Source: Lactobacillus acidophilus
Lineage (GTDB): Bacteria > Bacillota > Bacilli > Lactobacillales > Lactobacillaceae
Reading direction: 5' to 3'
Assembly: GCF_034298135.1 (NCBI RefSeq)
Contig: NZ_CP139575.1
Span: 992,001 to 1,056,000 of the forward strand
Length of the DNA stretch: 64,000 bases
The notes below the pieces were generated by a model. It was not told the DNA's origin. It was given only the letters and a program-made list of their open reading frames with translations, and ran no database searches. The position numbers and the translations under genes are program-made. Shown piece after piece: positions 1 to 9,631 of this stretch (the stretch's first letter is position 1; each line of letters opens with the position of its first letter).

Positions 1-990
1 TTAAACATTTAAAACAAAAAGTTTTAAGAAATTATCTTCATGATAATTTCCATTTTTATAATTGAATTCCAATTTAATTGCATCATCCAATAACTTTTCT
101 AGCTTATTTATTGCTAATTTATTTTTCATAGCTAGTTTCACTCTATAAGGATGCACTCCTAACTCTTTAACAATTTGTGATTCACTACGTTGCCTTTGAG
201 CCAATATTTTCACTACCAAAATCAACTCTAATTGATTTTCAAAAACCGCTAATAACTGAATAGGTGTTGCGCCTTCACGTAATTGATTATTTAATCGGTC
301 AGTTGCTTCTTGATAATTTTTATTTAAAGCTGCATCTAAAATAGCGAAAATATTTTGAGCTAATGACAAATCAACATTTTGAATAACAGATTTTTCAGTA
401 ATTTTATTGTTTTCAGCAGCCATTTTAAGCTTTTGATAATTACTCAAAACTGTATCCATAACTTGATCACTGCGTTCTACCAAGATTTGTAAAGCAGATT
501 GTGTAATTGTGTATCCTTCAGCTTTAATTATAGCTTTAGTCATAGCACCTACTTCATACGGCCTAATCTTAGGCTCAAACACATTAAATTGCTTCATAAT
601 AGTTTTAGTTAATTTCTTACGCCGATCAATTTTTTCATAAGATGCCTCAATAACTACAACATCTTCTAAATCAGCTATTTTCTCAAATATTTTTTGTAAA
701 TCATCTAATTGTTTACTAAATTTTTTAGGAACTTTAGCTGTCAAAAAAAATGGATTTTTTATCACAATTAATTTCTGCTCACTAAACAAACTTGATTCAG
801 TTAAATCAGCAATTAACTCATCTAAACCATCGCTTTCGCAATCAACCACTATATGTTCATAGTCTTTAAATTGCTCTTCTTTAGCGTAAGAATTAACTAG
901 ATAATCGTTAAGAAAATCATCTTCTCCCCAAACCAAAGCATGCAAATTATCATTTCGATTTGTATTTTTAAATAAAGAAAGTAAGGTCAT
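1..990 (-). CDS. holA: DNA polymerase III subunit delta
   Basis: This is the 329-residue delta subunit of the clamp loader, which opens the beta sliding clamp during replication. The length fits HolA/YqeN of Firmicutes. The N-terminal part has the degenerate AAA+ arrangement of the family (LHALVWGEDDFL near residue 17), followed by the helical collar domain. The start is ATG at 990 and overlaps the comEC stop as ATGA, so the two are probably translationally coupled. The TAA stop lies at the window edge, so the gene is complete. It sits last after comEA-comEC, the usual order in lactobacilli. Confidence 0.93.
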   Translation of the reverse strand: MTLLSLFKNTNRNDNLHALVWGEDDFLNDYLVNSYAKEEQFKDYEHIVVDCESDGLDELIADLTESSLFSEQKLIVIKNPFFLTAKVPKKFSKQLDDLQKIFEKIADLEDVVVIEASYEKIDRRKKLTKTIMKQFNVFEPKIRPYEVGAMTKAIIKAEGYTITQSALQILVERSDQVMDTVLSNYQKLKMAAENNKITEKSVIQNVDLSLAQNIFAILDAALNKNYQEATDRLNNQLREGATPIQLLAVFENQLELILVVKILAQRQRSESQIVKELGVHPYRVKLAMKNKLAINKLEKLLDDAIKLEFNYKNGNYHEDNFLKLFVLNV

Positions 991-3275
991 TTTTTACCCC
1001 GCTTTAAAAAGTAACTAAACTCGGGATCTTGCATCCCACCATAATACCAGCTAATCATACCACAGTCTTGAGTTGAAACCCACGGTATTTGTTGAGTTGA
1101 TAATGTATGTAAAGTCTCTTGATGTGGATGTCCAAAACGATTTTTACGTCCGGCCGAAATAAATACCATCTTGGGATGAATTGCTTGTAAAAATTCCGTT
1201 TTAGACGAAGTTTTACTACCATGATGTCCCAACTTAAAATAGTCAACATTCAAATTGAATTTTTGCATAATTTGGCTTTCACCATCTTGATCTAAATCTC
1301 CCGTAAAAAGCCAATTTTTATTTGCTAGTTTGAAAAACAAACTCAGTGAATCCTCATTTTTCCCTACTCCTGAATGATCAGGATAGACCACATTAAATAT
1401 AAGTTGAGGCTCCTTAACTTGCATCCCAGCTAAAAGTTCTATTAATTGGGTATGTTTAATCCTACCATTTAATCTTTTTTGAAAAGAAGAATTTTTAATT
1501 AATCCTTTTGCCATAAATAATCTTTTAACTTTTACTTGTTCAAGTAATGGACCTAAATCTCCAACATGATCTGCATCTTGATGAGATACAAATACTCCAT
1601 CAATTTCATTAATTCCTTGACTTTTCAAAAAAGGAATCGTAATTCTGTTAAGTTGTGGTGTCGTCTTTTTCCCAGTAAAATTCAACTTTCCACCAGTGTC
1701 AATCATGTAGACTCTACGTGGAAAAGGTGTAGTAATTAAAATGCTGTCGCCTTGTCCAACATCAATAAAAGTCACTTGCCCACGCAATGGAAAATGTATC
1801 AAACTAAAAAAGATAGTATAAATACCTAATAATATAATCCCTAATTTTTTCGAATCTATTTTCCACTTTGGCTTTTCTTTTAATGTAATAATAAATAATC
1901 CTGTAATTATTAATAGTATTAAAGATTGCCACCATTCAATTTGACCAAAAATTACCAACCCTAACTTTGATTGAGAAAATATTCCAATTAGTTTTTCACC
2001 ACCACTTAAAATATGCTCGCCCAGAAATACCAAATCTTTATTAATATGCCAGATAAAAATACCACCAAAAGTTAATGGCATCACTATCCAATTAAAATAC
2101 GGCACAATAATCATATTAAATAAGACTGTTAGTAAATTTATTTGATAAAAAAATAGTAGCAATAATGGGGTTAATAATAAATTAAGTAAAATTGATTGTC
2201 GTAAGCCATTGAACTCATTAGTTATTTGTAATCCAAATGCCAATATATAGCTCAAAATAGCGCCTGTCGACATAAATAAACGAGGTACAAAGAGTAGATG
2301 AATAATACATGTCATACCTAGCAAATCAACTGATGCAATATGATAATTTTTAAATTTACAAATTTTGCCTAGAATATATGTCAAACTAGCCCTGACAAAG
2401 CCTGCTTGCCCATTACTCAAAAAAATCCCCAATGATAGAACTATACTACAAAATATAAAAGTTTCTTCATCTGTCAATTTAAATCTAAAGCATAAAGTGC
2501 TGATTATCAGCACATAAATTGCAACGTGAAGCCCAGAAATACTTAATAAATGAATTACACCTAGATCACGATAATTATTTAATACTTCTTGATTTTCTTG
2601 GGAATTATTTTCACCCAATACTAATTCACTAGCAAAAAAGCTTAATAAACGTGGCATCGTTTTAAAATATTCTTGCAGTAAAAAACGAATTTCGTATAAC
2701 TTATCAAGCAAATTAACTTGCGTTATTTTTATATTACAACTAGTATATTTCAACTTTTGGCTAATCTTTTTCGCTGCATAATATTGCTGATAATTAAATT
2801 CACCTATATTAGTTGCTGGTTCAATCGGGATGCATTCTCCATTAATCTGAGTTAATTCTAGTGGACGACCTTGCTTAACCAAATTTTCTTGTTCATTTGT
2901 TAATTTTCCACTCAATAAAATTTTGCCGTGGCTATATGAGCCAATCCCTGTTAAATAATTGTCTTTAACCTGCACTTGACTTGGATAAATTACAATTTTG
3001 CTTTGCTCACTTAAAGTAAAGGGGTTTTCTTTCTGGATATTAAAAACGATAACTACCAAAAACACTAACAATAAACAGATAGCCAGCTTTAAATTAGAAT
3101 TATATTTTTTCATTAATAAAAAAATAAAGTATAAGCCGAATGTTATAGCAACTAATTTTTGAATTACATCACTGCTTGCAAAGCAAAATAAAGATATTGT
3201 TACTAATAACAAGCTTTCTATTAAATAAAAACCCGCTGCATTATCAAATAGCCAATTGATCTTTGAGACTGGCAA
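987..3275 (-). CDS. comEC: ComEC/Rec2 DNA uptake channel
   Basis: This 762-residue polytopic membrane protein is the competence channel that moves single-stranded DNA across the membrane. It has N-terminal membrane segments, an OB-like soluble part, a central competence domain (LLSISGLHVAIYV) and a C-terminal metallo-beta-lactamase-like domain from about residue 500, with TFIDVGQGDSILI, SHQDADHVGD (near residue 562) and GHHGSKTSS. The start is TTG at 3275, preceded at a good distance by AGGGGA, and it overlaps the end of comEA by 32 bases. Nothing looks broken, so the uptake machinery may be functional, although competence is rarely seen in this genus. Confidence 0.92.
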   Translation of the reverse strand: MPVSKINWLFDNAAGFYLIESLLLVTISLFCFASSDVIQKLVAITFGLYFIFLLMKKYNSNLKLAICLLLVFLVVIVFNIQKENPFTLSEQSKIVIYPSQVQVKDNYLTGIGSYSHGKILLSGKLTNEQENLVKQGRPLELTQINGECIPIEPATNIGEFNYQQYYAAKKISQKLKYTSCNIKITQVNLLDKLYEIRFLLQEYFKTMPRLLSFFASELVLGENNSQENQEVLNNYRDLGVIHLLSISGLHVAIYVLIISTLCFRFKLTDEETFIFCSIVLSLGIFLSNGQAGFVRASLTYILGKICKFKNYHIASVDLLGMTCIIHLLFVPRLFMSTGAILSYILAFGLQITNEFNGLRQSILLNLLLTPLLLLFFYQINLLTVLFNMIIVPYFNWIVMPLTFGGIFIWHINKDLVFLGEHILSGGEKLIGIFSQSKLGLVIFGQIEWWQSLILLIITGLFIITLKEKPKWKIDSKKLGIILLGIYTIFFSLIHFPLRGQVTFIDVGQGDSILITTPFPRRVYMIDTGGKLNFTGKKTTPQLNRITIPFLKSQGINEIDGVFVSHQDADHVGDLGPLLEQVKVKRLFMAKGLIKNSSFQKRLNGRIKHTQLIELLAGMQVKEPQLIFNVVYPDHSGVGKNEDSLSLFFKLANKNWLFTGDLDQDGESQIMQKFNLNVDYFKLGHHGSKTSSKTEFLQAIHPKMVFISAGRKNRFGHPHQETLHTLSTQQIPWVSTQDCGMISWYYGGMQDPEFSYFLKRGKK

Positions 3276-3927
3276 AAGTCTTTTCCCCTATTCCTGATAC
3301 TTGCATAAGATCTTCGATCTTTTGAAAAGATCCATTTTGTTCTCGATAAGCAATAATTTGTTCTGCCTTTTTTTCTCCAATACCAGTCAACTTTTGTAAT
3401 TCTGTTATATTAGCAGTATTTAAATTCACCTTATCGCCACTTGCTTTATTTGAAGAATTAGCTGAATCATTATTACCTGAATTAGTATTAGGTGTGGTGA
3501 CAGCACTTTCTACTTTTTCTCCTTTGTATGGAATATAAATTTTATCCTGGTCTTTCAATAAAACAGCTCGATTTATTGCCTTAACTTGTGCTCTAGAAGT
3601 AATCCCACCTGCTGCTTCTATTAATTCTTGGAGTCTAGCTCCATTTTTCAACGTATAAACCCCCTGATGCTTAATCGCACCTGAAATATCGCAAGTTATA
3701 GTTTTAGAATTACTTGACGTCGTATTACTTGTTTGAACAGTATTACTTACATTGGATGTCGAACTAGAAGACGACATACTACTCGACTGCATCATTTGCA
3801 TATTTTCCACTTCAGAATTATTTTGATTTTCTTTTTTTAACCAAAATCCTCCAACAATGACGACTAGCACAATAATAGCGTAAACTTTTTTCTCAATTAC
3901 AAATTCTTTTATCTTTTCCCAATCCAT
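3244..3927 (-). CDS. comEA: ComEA competence DNA receptor
   Basis: This 227-residue membrane-anchored protein binds double-stranded DNA during uptake. One N-terminal membrane segment (YAIIVLVVIVGGFWL, about residues 17-31) is followed by a long Ser/Thr/Asn-rich linker, an SLBB-type domain (residues 75-140) and a C-terminal helix-hairpin-helix pair (VNLNTANITELQKLTGIGEKK, split across residues 167-190, and a second IEDLMQVSGIGEKT). The ATG at 3927 follows AGAGGTGAT. It overlaps comEC downstream and is separated from the protease gene upstream by a strong terminator, so it probably has its own promoter. Confidence 0.93.
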   Translation of the reverse strand: MDWEKIKEFVIEKKVYAIIVLVVIVGGFWLKKENQNNSEVENMQMMQSSSMSSSSSTSNVSNTVQTSNTTSSNSKTITCDISGAIKHQGVYTLKNGARLQELIEAAGGITSRAQVKAINRAVLLKDQDKIYIPYKGEKVESAVTTPNTNSGNNDSANSSNKASGDKVNLNTANITELQKLTGIGEKKAEQIIAYREQNGSFQKIEDLMQVSGIGEKTFASLKDQLAI

Positions 3928-3945
3928 AAAATCACCTCTAGTATT

Positions 3946-3954
3946 TATTACGCA
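3946..3954 (-). promoter_or_regulatory. possible competence-type -10 box before comEA
   Basis: On the minus strand, right after the upstream terminator T-run, the sequence reads TTTTTGCGTAATA. It resembles the late-competence box of streptococci (TACGAATA after a T tract) with one substitution and one inserted base. It is the only obvious place for a comEA promoter, but the leader would be only about 10-15 bases long. This is weak evidence. Confidence 0.22.
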
Positions 3955-3983
3955 AAAAGAGCTCAGAATTTTTTCTGAGCTCT
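3952..3983 (-). terminator. terminator after the coaD-protease genes
   Basis: The stem GAGCTCAGAA / TTCTGAGCTC has a four-base loop and is followed on the minus strand by TTTTT. It touches the stop codon of the PDZ protease gene and separates it from comEA. Confidence 0.85.
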
Positions 3984-5023
3984 TAATTTTTATAGTGTGA
4001 TTTTAAATAATTTAGTGCATCATCGAAAGTACTTACAGGTACAATTTTCATCTTAGTATGTATTTTTTTAGCAGTTCTCTTCGCTACAGCATAATTGGTT
4101 TGATTTTTAGAAACGCTAGTAGAATCAGTCGGTGCAAAAAAGACTTCTGCTCCCTCGCGACTTGCCGCTACCACTTTTTTATCTACTCCACCAATTATTC
4201 CGACTTTCCCTGTAGGAGAAATTGTACCGGTTCCCGCAATTTTATGACCATGGCTTAAATTTTGTTTAGTAAAGACCTCATAACTTTCTAATGTAAACAT
4301 CAAGCCAGCTGAAGGTCCACCAATCTCACCAGCATTAATAGTTAATTCAGGTTCTGTTTTAACCGTTACATGTTCTACTAACTGAATACCTATTCCTGGT
4401 TTATCAGTACCCTTTACCTTAACAATTTTGCCGGTAAATTTCTTTTTCTCTTTACCTCTTAATACAGAAATGGTTACTTTACTATTTATTTTCTGTTTAC
4501 GTAAATAAGTCATCATCTCTTCAGTCGAGTGAAACCTGTGTCCATTAGCACCTAAAACTGTATCACCAATTTGCAGCTTATTTTTAAAGCTAGAATTCTT
4601 CTGCACTTCCATTACATAGACACCTAAATATTTTAAGCTATGTTTTTTCCCTGCTTTTTTAGCTGCGTAATAAATGGCGTTCTGCTGGCTAGTCTCCATA
4701 TACCAATTTTGCAATTCATTATATTGCGAACTAGTTTGTCCTCCTAGTAATTCTTTACTTGGTACTCGTTCATCATATGGTCTAGTATAACTCCACAAAT
4801 ACTGCAAAATAGACGCTGGCTGACTCGTTACACTAACTGTCACCAAATAAAAATTATTAGGCTTTTTATTTTTAGATCTAATGAACTGATTAACAGGTAC
4901 GACTTCACCAGGAGACTCGATATAATAATTAGTTGGCCAAAAAGCAAGAACTCCAACAGCTATGATAGCAATTACTATAATTAGCCAATTACGTAAACGA
5001 TGTTTTTTAACTTCATTATTCAT
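3983..5023 (-). CDS. SepM/YlbL-type PDZ and Lon-family membrane protease
   Basis: This 346-residue protein has one N-terminal membrane segment (WLIIVIAIIAVGVLAFW), a central PDZ domain (about residues 130-200, GDTVLGANG) and a C-terminal Lon-like S16 peptidase domain. The catalytic serine lies in GGPSAGLMF and the lysine in GGVDKKVVAA. Relatives are YlbL of Bacillus and SepM of Streptococcus mutans, which trims a competence peptide at the cell surface. The substrate here is unknown. The ATG at 5023 overlaps coaD by 8 bases. The placement between coaD and comEA is the standard Lactobacillus order. Confidence 0.88.
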   Translation of the reverse strand: MNNEVKKHRLRNWLIIVIAIIAVGVLAFWPTNYYIESPGEVVPVNQFIRSKNKKPNNFYLVTVSVTSQPASILQYLWSYTRPYDERVPSKELLGGQTSSQYNELQNWYMETSQQNAIYYAAKKAGKKHSLKYLGVYVMEVQKNSSFKNKLQIGDTVLGANGHRFHSTEEMMTYLRKQKINSKVTISVLRGKEKKKFTGKIVKVKGTDKPGIGIQLVEHVTVKTEPELTINAGEIGGPSAGLMFTLESYEVFTKQNLSHGHKIAGTGTISPTGKVGIIGGVDKKVVAASREGAEVFFAPTDSTSVSKNQTNYAVAKRTAKKIHTKMKIVPVSTFDDALNYLKSHYKN

Positions 5024-5501
5024 GTCTTAGTTTCTTTCTTAATGCTTTAGCGGCCTTAATCGGCAAAAATTGACTAACATCTTCATCAAAACGAGCCAAT
5101 TCTTTAATCATACTCGAAGCTACAAAGCTATTATCTGGGCTGCTAAATAAAAGCACAGTATTAATATCAGGGGCTAAACGTTTATTGATCCCCGCAATTT
5201 CTTGCTCATACAAAAAGTCCGCACTATTGCGAACACCACGTACAATTACATTAGCTTTAAGTTCATGTGCCAACTTTACAGTTAATTCTTCCGGTTTCTC
5301 CAAAACTTCAATATTAGATATATTTTTTAAAGCATCTTTGGCAAATGCAGTTCGTTCTTCTGCAGTAAATAAATATTTCTTAGAAGTATTCGTCATTGCT
5401 ACCACAAAAACTTTATCAAACATTTGCGCTGCTTTTTTAGCTGTTTCAACATGCCCATTTGTGATAGGATCAAAACTCCCTGGGAAAAGTGCAATAGTCA
5501 T
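5016..5501 (-). CDS. coaD: phosphopantetheine adenylyltransferase
   Basis: This 161-residue enzyme transfers AMP from ATP to 4'-phosphopantetheine in coenzyme A synthesis. The N-terminal ALFPGSFDPITNGH carries the nucleotidyltransferase (T/H)xGH signature at residues 14-17, and the second motif is VASSMIKELA near residue 130. The length is normal. The ATG shares one base with the rsmD stop (TAATG), and the 3' end overlaps the protease gene, so these genes form a tight operon. Confidence 0.95.
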   Translation of the reverse strand: MTIALFPGSFDPITNGHVETAKKAAQMFDKVFVVAMTNTSKKYLFTAEERTAFAKDALKNISNIEVLEKPEELTVKLAHELKANVIVRGVRNSADFLYEQEIAGINKRLAPDINTVLLFSSPDNSFVASSMIKELARFDEDVSQFLPIKAAKALRKKLRHE

Positions 5502-6052
5502 TATTTATCCTTTCGATAAATTCTTACAATAGTTTTACCTAGATGATGATCTTTAATTAATAAAAAGCCTTCAATATTACCTAACTCTGTATGATCATCA
5601 GTTTCTGCGACAATTATTGCATTCTCATTTAAGAGACCCAAATTATTCATTTGTTGCATGTCTTTAGCAATCTTTTCTTTAGCATACGGTGGATCAAGAA
5701 AAACTAAATCAAACTTTTCTCCATTTTCAGCAAATGTCTTTAATGCAACGTTACTGCGCATATTATAAACGCTAAATTTAGCTTCTTCTTTGGTTAAAGC
5801 CACATTCTTTTTAATAATTGAACAAGCAGCACGATTTATATCTACCAAACTTGCTCTATCATATCCACGAGACACGGCTTCAATTCCCAATGCTCCACTA
5901 CCGGCATATAAATCTAATACATTGCCACCATCAAAAAATTGACCTAATGAATTAAAAAGTGATTCTTTAACTTTATCACTAGTTGGACGAGTACGATTAC
6001 TTTTTAACGTAAATAAATTTCTTTTAGCATATTTACCTGAAATAATTCTCAT
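5501..6052 (-). CDS. rsmD: 16S rRNA (guanine966-N2)-methyltransferase
   Basis: This 183-residue Rossmann-fold methyltransferase modifies G966 of 16S rRNA. It starts with MRIISGKYAKRNL, has the SAM-binding motif NVLDLYAGSGALGIEA near residue 45 and the catalytic DPPY motif (LVFLDPPYAK) near residue 118. The start is ATG at 6052, overlapping the end of ylbG by a few bases. The rsmD-coaD pair is conserved across Firmicutes. Confidence 0.94.
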   Translation of the reverse strand: MRIISGKYAKRNLFTLKSNRTRPTSDKVKESLFNSLGQFFDGGNVLDLYAGSGALGIEAVSRGYDRASLVDINRAACSIIKKNVALTKEEAKFSVYNMRSNVALKTFAENGEKFDLVFLDPPYAKEKIAKDMQQMNNLGLLNENAIIVAETDDHTELGNIEGFLLIKDHHLGKTIVRIYRKDK

Positions 6053-6393
6053 TGCATCTCTTCCCCATTATTTTCCTGTTCAAGTTGTAATTTCTTTTCA
6101 GCTTCTTTGGCCATTTCATTTATTTGACTTTCAATATATTGACTATCTAAATTCACTTTTTCTTCAGCGGAAATTTCAACATAGGTAACAAAATCTAAAT
6201 GAGCAATTTGTCTCTGAATTTCTTTTGCTTCAGATCTGCTTACATAAAGAACACAATATTTCATCTTTTTAGAAAAATATACGATATCGCCATAATGCCG
6301 CAATTTATATTGATCACTAATTGATTTCAAATAAATAATTAGAGCTACACGCTTAATCAGGTGCGTACTTTCAATTTCTTTATTGACACTCAT
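6049..6393 (-). CDS. YlbG family protein (DUF2129)
   Basis: This 114-residue cytoplasmic protein of unknown function belongs to the YlbG/DUF2129 family, recognised by VALIIYLKSISDQYKLRHYGD (read in two parts, residues 16-36) and the YVSR segment that follows. The C-terminal third is a charged helix. It overlaps ftsW as ATGA and rsmD at its other end. Family members are almost always beside rsmD-coaD, so a link to translation or cell growth is only inferred from position. Confidence 0.85.
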   Translation of the reverse strand: MSVNKEIESTHLIKRVALIIYLKSISDQYKLRHYGDIVYFSKKMKYCVLYVSRSEAKEIQRQIAHLDFVTYVEISAEEKVNLDSQYIESQINEMAKEAEKKLQLEQENNGEEMQ

Positions 6394-7574
6394 GCAATTG
6401 TTTCATCCTTTTCTTTTAACATTTTTTCATTAGCAGATACATTCAGCACTAACCCAATTGCAGCAGTTAAAACGATCATAGAAGAACCACCATACGAAAT
6501 AAATGGCAGCGTAACACCAGTAATTGGTAATAGACCTAATACAGCACCGATATTAAACAATGCTTCAGTAAAAATAATTGTTGTCACGCCAAAGCAAATT
6601 AATGCATCAAATTGTGAGACGGCATTAATACCTACTTCCATAATTTGCCACATTAAATAAAATAATAGACCAACCAGTACAATCGTGAAGATAACGCCAA
6701 TTTCTTCGGCTGTAATAGATAAAATAAAATCAGTATATGGTTCTGGCAAATATCCTCGTTTTTGCATACTGTTCCCTAATCCTACACCAAACAATCCTCC
6801 ATTATGGATTGCATAGTAAGAATTAACTAATTGGGCTCCACCTTTTCTTTCAAGTTGAAAGGGATGTAAAAATGACATCAATCGTTGAAATTGATAACTA
6901 TCCTGCAAAAATTTAGGATTCCAAAGAACTACTAAAATAAAAACTGCCCCAACTAATAGTATGATTCCGAGTAGCCAAGTTAGTGCTAACCTAACTGGTA
7001 CACCAGATACGGAAAACATTACTAACGTAATCATGAATAAAATTGCGGTACCACCAAAGTCAGGCTCTACAATAACTAAACACATTAAGAAACCAGCTAG
7101 CATAGCAGGATGAGATAGATTATCTTTAATTTTTCCCCTTACTAATTTTCCGTCTCTTCGATCCAAAACATAAGCTAAATAAATTACTAAAGCCAATTTA
7201 GTAACTTCTAACGGCTGAAGATTAATGAAACCCAAGTTAATCCAACCAACAGCCCCATTAACGGCTGCTGCACTACCATGAGCAAATCTTAAAAAGACCA
7301 ACCATAGCAGCATTAAAATACAGATTATTAAAAAACCAGCTACAAATTTTGGATTTTTAATAACCTTTAGCCTTAATGCAAAAAAAGGAATACCAAATCC
7401 AAAAAATGCTACAGCAGCATAGATTGCTTGACGAATTCCATAAACATCTGGCTTAAATCCATTAACTAATAAAATGTCTGAACTTGCTGAATATACCAAA
7501 ATTATTCCTACAACTACTAAAATTAAGTATGGGATTAAAATTCGGTAATTAAGATATCTTAATTTTCGACGCAC
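6390..7574 (-). CDS. ftsW: FtsW septal peptidoglycan polymerase (SEDS)
   Basis: This SEDS glycosyltransferase polymerises lipid II at the septum together with a class B PBP. About ten membrane segments are visible, with PLEVTKLALVIYLAYVLDRR and the C-terminal LPFISYGGSSMIV characteristic of FtsW. I place the start at GTG 7574 (MRRKLRYLNY, 394 residues) because AAAGGGG lies 8 bases before it and a TATAAT -10 lies just upstream. The longer frame to GTG 7634 would begin inside the typA terminator. The dcw cluster in this window has no ftsW, so this is the division copy; the second SEDS gene at 57.6 kb is rodA. Confidence 0.9.
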   Translation of the reverse strand: MRRKLRYLNYRILIPYLILVVVGIILVYSASSDILLVNGFKPDVYGIRQAIYAAVAFFGFGIPFFALRLKVIKNPKFVAGFLIICILMLLWLVFLRFAHGSAAAVNGAVGWINLGFINLQPLEVTKLALVIYLAYVLDRRDGKLVRGKIKDNLSHPAMLAGFLMCLVIVEPDFGGTAILFMITLVMFSVSGVPVRLALTWLLGIILLVGAVFILVVLWNPKFLQDSYQFQRLMSFLHPFQLERKGGAQLVNSYYAIHNGGLFGVGLGNSMQKRGYLPEPYTDFILSITAEEIGVIFTIVLVGLLFYLMWQIMEVGINAVSQFDALICFGVTTIIFTEALFNIGAVLGLLPITGVTLPFISYGGSSMIVLTAAIGLVLNVSANEKMLKEKDETIA

Positions 7575-7610
7575 GAGCGTTGCCCCTTTATGTGAAATAA
7601 TACTTTTTTC

Positions 7611-7616
7611 ATTATA
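7611..7616 (-). promoter_or_regulatory. -10 box upstream of ftsW
   Basis: A perfect TATAAT lies on the minus strand directly after the typA terminator. The -35 at 17 bp (TAGAAG) is poor. The predicted start, near 7604, supports the shorter FtsW. Confidence 0.42.
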
Positions 7617-7617
7617 A

Positions 7618-7658
7618 AACAAAAAAGTCACCACTTCTATTTAAGCGATGACTTTTTA
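7618..7658 (-). terminator. typA terminator
   Basis: A 13-bp stem, AAAGTCATCGCTT paired with AAGTGGTGACTTT with two G-U pairs and loop AAATAG, is followed by TTTTTT on the minus strand, 17 bases after the typA stop. Confidence 0.85.
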
Positions 7659-7674
7659 AAATTTATATAAAAAA

Positions 7675-9519
7675 TTAGTTAGCGCGATTACGCTTCTTAT
7701 CAGCCTTTTGACGTTCTGAAGTATTCAAAATCTTCTTACGTAAACGAATAGATTCTGGAGTTACTTCACAGTATTCATCGTCATTCAAAAATTCAATAGC
7801 TTCTTCAAGAGTCAAAGTTCTAGGGGTCTTGATTGCAGCAGCATGATCCTTACCAGCAGCACGAGTGTTAGTTAAGTTCTTACCCTTAGTTACGTTAACC
7901 GCAATATCACGTTCACGAGATGATTGACCAACAATCATACCTTCATAAACTTCAACACCAGCACCGATGAATAATTCACCACGTTGTTCAACTGATTGAA
8001 GTGAGTAAGTAGTTGATTGACCTTGGTTAATTGAAACCAAAGCACCGTTACGACGACCTGGGTTCCAGTTCTTAACGACCGGCTTGTATGAATCAAAAGT
8101 GTGATTCATAATACCATAACCACCAGTTTGTGACATAAATTCGTTGTTGTAACCAATTAAACCACGTGATGGTACTAAGAATTCAAGACGAGTTTGACCA
8201 TTACCAGTTGATTCCATATTCTTCATTTCACCTTTTCTTTGTGAAAGAGAATCGATAACGGAACCAACGTATTCGTCTGGAGTATCAATTTGAACTGCTT
8301 CAAAAGGTTCACACATAGTACCATCAATTTCACGGTAAATAACCTTAGGACGTGAAAGTTGTAATTCAAAGCCTTCACGACGAAGTTCTTCAACTAAAAT
8401 TGAAAGGTGAAGTTCACCACGACCAGAAACAGTCCATGCATTAATTTGATCAGTTGGTTCAACCTTTAAAGAAACATCGGTACGAGTTTGACGAATCAAA
8501 CGATCTTCAAGTTTCTTAGGAGTTACTTGATCACCTTCACGACCTGCAAATGGTGAATCATTAGCAACAAAGTCCATTTGAAGTGTTGGTGGATCAATCT
8601 TAAGAAGTGGTAATGCTTCTGGTTGATCTGCTGAAGCAATAGTTTCACCAACGTAAATATCATTAATACCACTAATGGCAATAATATCGCCGGCTTTAGC
8701 TTCCTTAATTTCATTACGCTTCAAACCGAAGTAACCGAATAATTTAGTAACACGGAAGTTTTGAGTTGAACCATCACGTTTCATGACAGTAATGTTGTCT
8801 CCGACTTTAACCTTACCGCGGTAAATTCTACCAACACCGATACGACCAACGTAGTCATCCCAATCAAGCATAGTGATTTGGAATTGTAATGGTTCATCTG
8901 AATTATCAATTGGTGCAGGGATATTCTTGATAATAGTATCAAAAATTGGATCCATAGTTTCTTCTTGAGCACTTGGATCTGAATCGTATGATGAAGTACC
9001 ATTCAAAGCTGATGCATAAACAACTGGGAAGTCAAGTTGTTCATCGTTAGCACCTAATTCAATGAAGAGTTCAAGTACGTCATCCAAAACTTTCTTTGGA
9101 CGTGCACCTGGACGATCAATCTTGTTCAAAACAACAATTGGCTTTACGCCGGCTTCCAAAGCTTTCTTTAAAACAAAACGAGTTTGTGGCATTGGACCTT
9201 CATATGCATCAACCAAAAGCAAGGCACCATCAACCATGTGCATAACACGTTCAACCTCACCACCAAAGTCCGCGTGACCTGGTGTATCCAAAATGTTGAT
9301 AGTAGTACCCTTGTATCGAACAGCAGTATTCTTAGACAAAATAGTAATACCACGTTCACGTTCAATGGCATTTGAGTCCATAGCACGATCTTCCAGATTC
9401 ATATGTTCTGGCAAAGTATCTGATTGCTTTAATAATTGGTTAACCAAAGTAGTTTTACCGTGGTCAACGTGGGCAATGATAGCAATGTTTCTAAGATCGT
9501 CTCTTCTTTTTTCTGACAA
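7675..9519 (-). CDS. typA: ribosome-associated GTPase TypA/BipA
   Basis: This 614-residue translational GTPase assists 50S assembly, chiefly at low temperature or under stress. The GTPase domain has [10 protein letters not shown] (residues 16-25), the switch region [15 protein letters not shown] and NKID. It is followed by the EF-G-like domains and the BipA-specific C-terminal domain. The start is TTG at 9519, preceded by GGGGAGG at 7 bases. The gene stands alone with its own promoter and terminator. The leader carries a terminator-like hairpin about 25 bases before the start, described separately. Confidence 0.96.
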   Translation of the reverse strand: MSEKRRDDLRNIAIIAHVDHGKTTLVNQLLKQSDTLPEHMNLEDRAMDSNAIERERGITILSKNTAVRYKGTTINILDTPGHADFGGEVERVMHMVDGALLLVDAYEGPMPQTRFVLKKALEAGVKPIVVLNKIDRPGARPKKVLDDVLELFIELGANDEQLDFPVVYASALNGTSSYDSDPSAQEETMDPIFDTIIKNIPAPIDNSDEPLQFQITMLDWDDYVGRIGVGRIYRGKVKVGDNITVMKRDGSTQNFRVTKLFGYFGLKRNEIKEAKAGDIIAISGINDIYVGETIASADQPEALPLLKIDPPTLQMDFVANDSPFAGREGDQVTPKKLEDRLIRQTRTDVSLKVEPTDQINAWTVSGRGELHLSILVEELRREGFELQLSRPKVIYREIDGTMCEPFEAVQIDTPDEYVGSVIDSLSQRKGEMKNMESTGNGQTRLEFLVPSRGLIGYNNEFMSQTGGYGIMNHTFDSYKPVVKNWNPGRRNGALVSINQGQSTTYSLQSVEQRGELFIGAGVEVYEGMIVGQSSRERDIAVNVTKGKNLTNTRAAGKDHAAAIKTPRTLTLEEAIEFLNDDEYCEVTPESIRLRKKILNTSERQKADKKRNRAN

Positions 9520-9543
9520 AAGTATTCCTCCCCACTCTTCAAT

Positions 9544-9570
9544 AAAAAAACTGTGACTTCGTCACAGTTT
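9544..9570 (-). terminator. terminator-like hairpin in the typA leader
   Basis: AAACTGTGAC and GTCACAGTTT form a perfect 10-bp stem with loop GAA, followed by TTTTTT on the minus strand. It sits between the typA promoter (TSS near 9626) and the start at 9519. As it is inside the leader, it would stop transcription before typA unless it is disrupted. Confidence 0.75.
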
Positions 9571-9631
9571 CGGTAACGCAATGCGCCTTATCGAAGTGCT
9601 TCTTTCTTGATCTGTATAGTTACGTTAGTGA

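Noticed and set aside
7575..7634. Upstream GTG start of ftsW
   Set aside because: It falls inside the typA terminator and before the likely transcription start.
9184..9556. Plus-strand frames antisense to typA
   Set aside because: They are mirror frames of a strongly coded gene, without starts or conserved features. The same holds for the long antisense frames in ileS, valS, recD2 and atpD.
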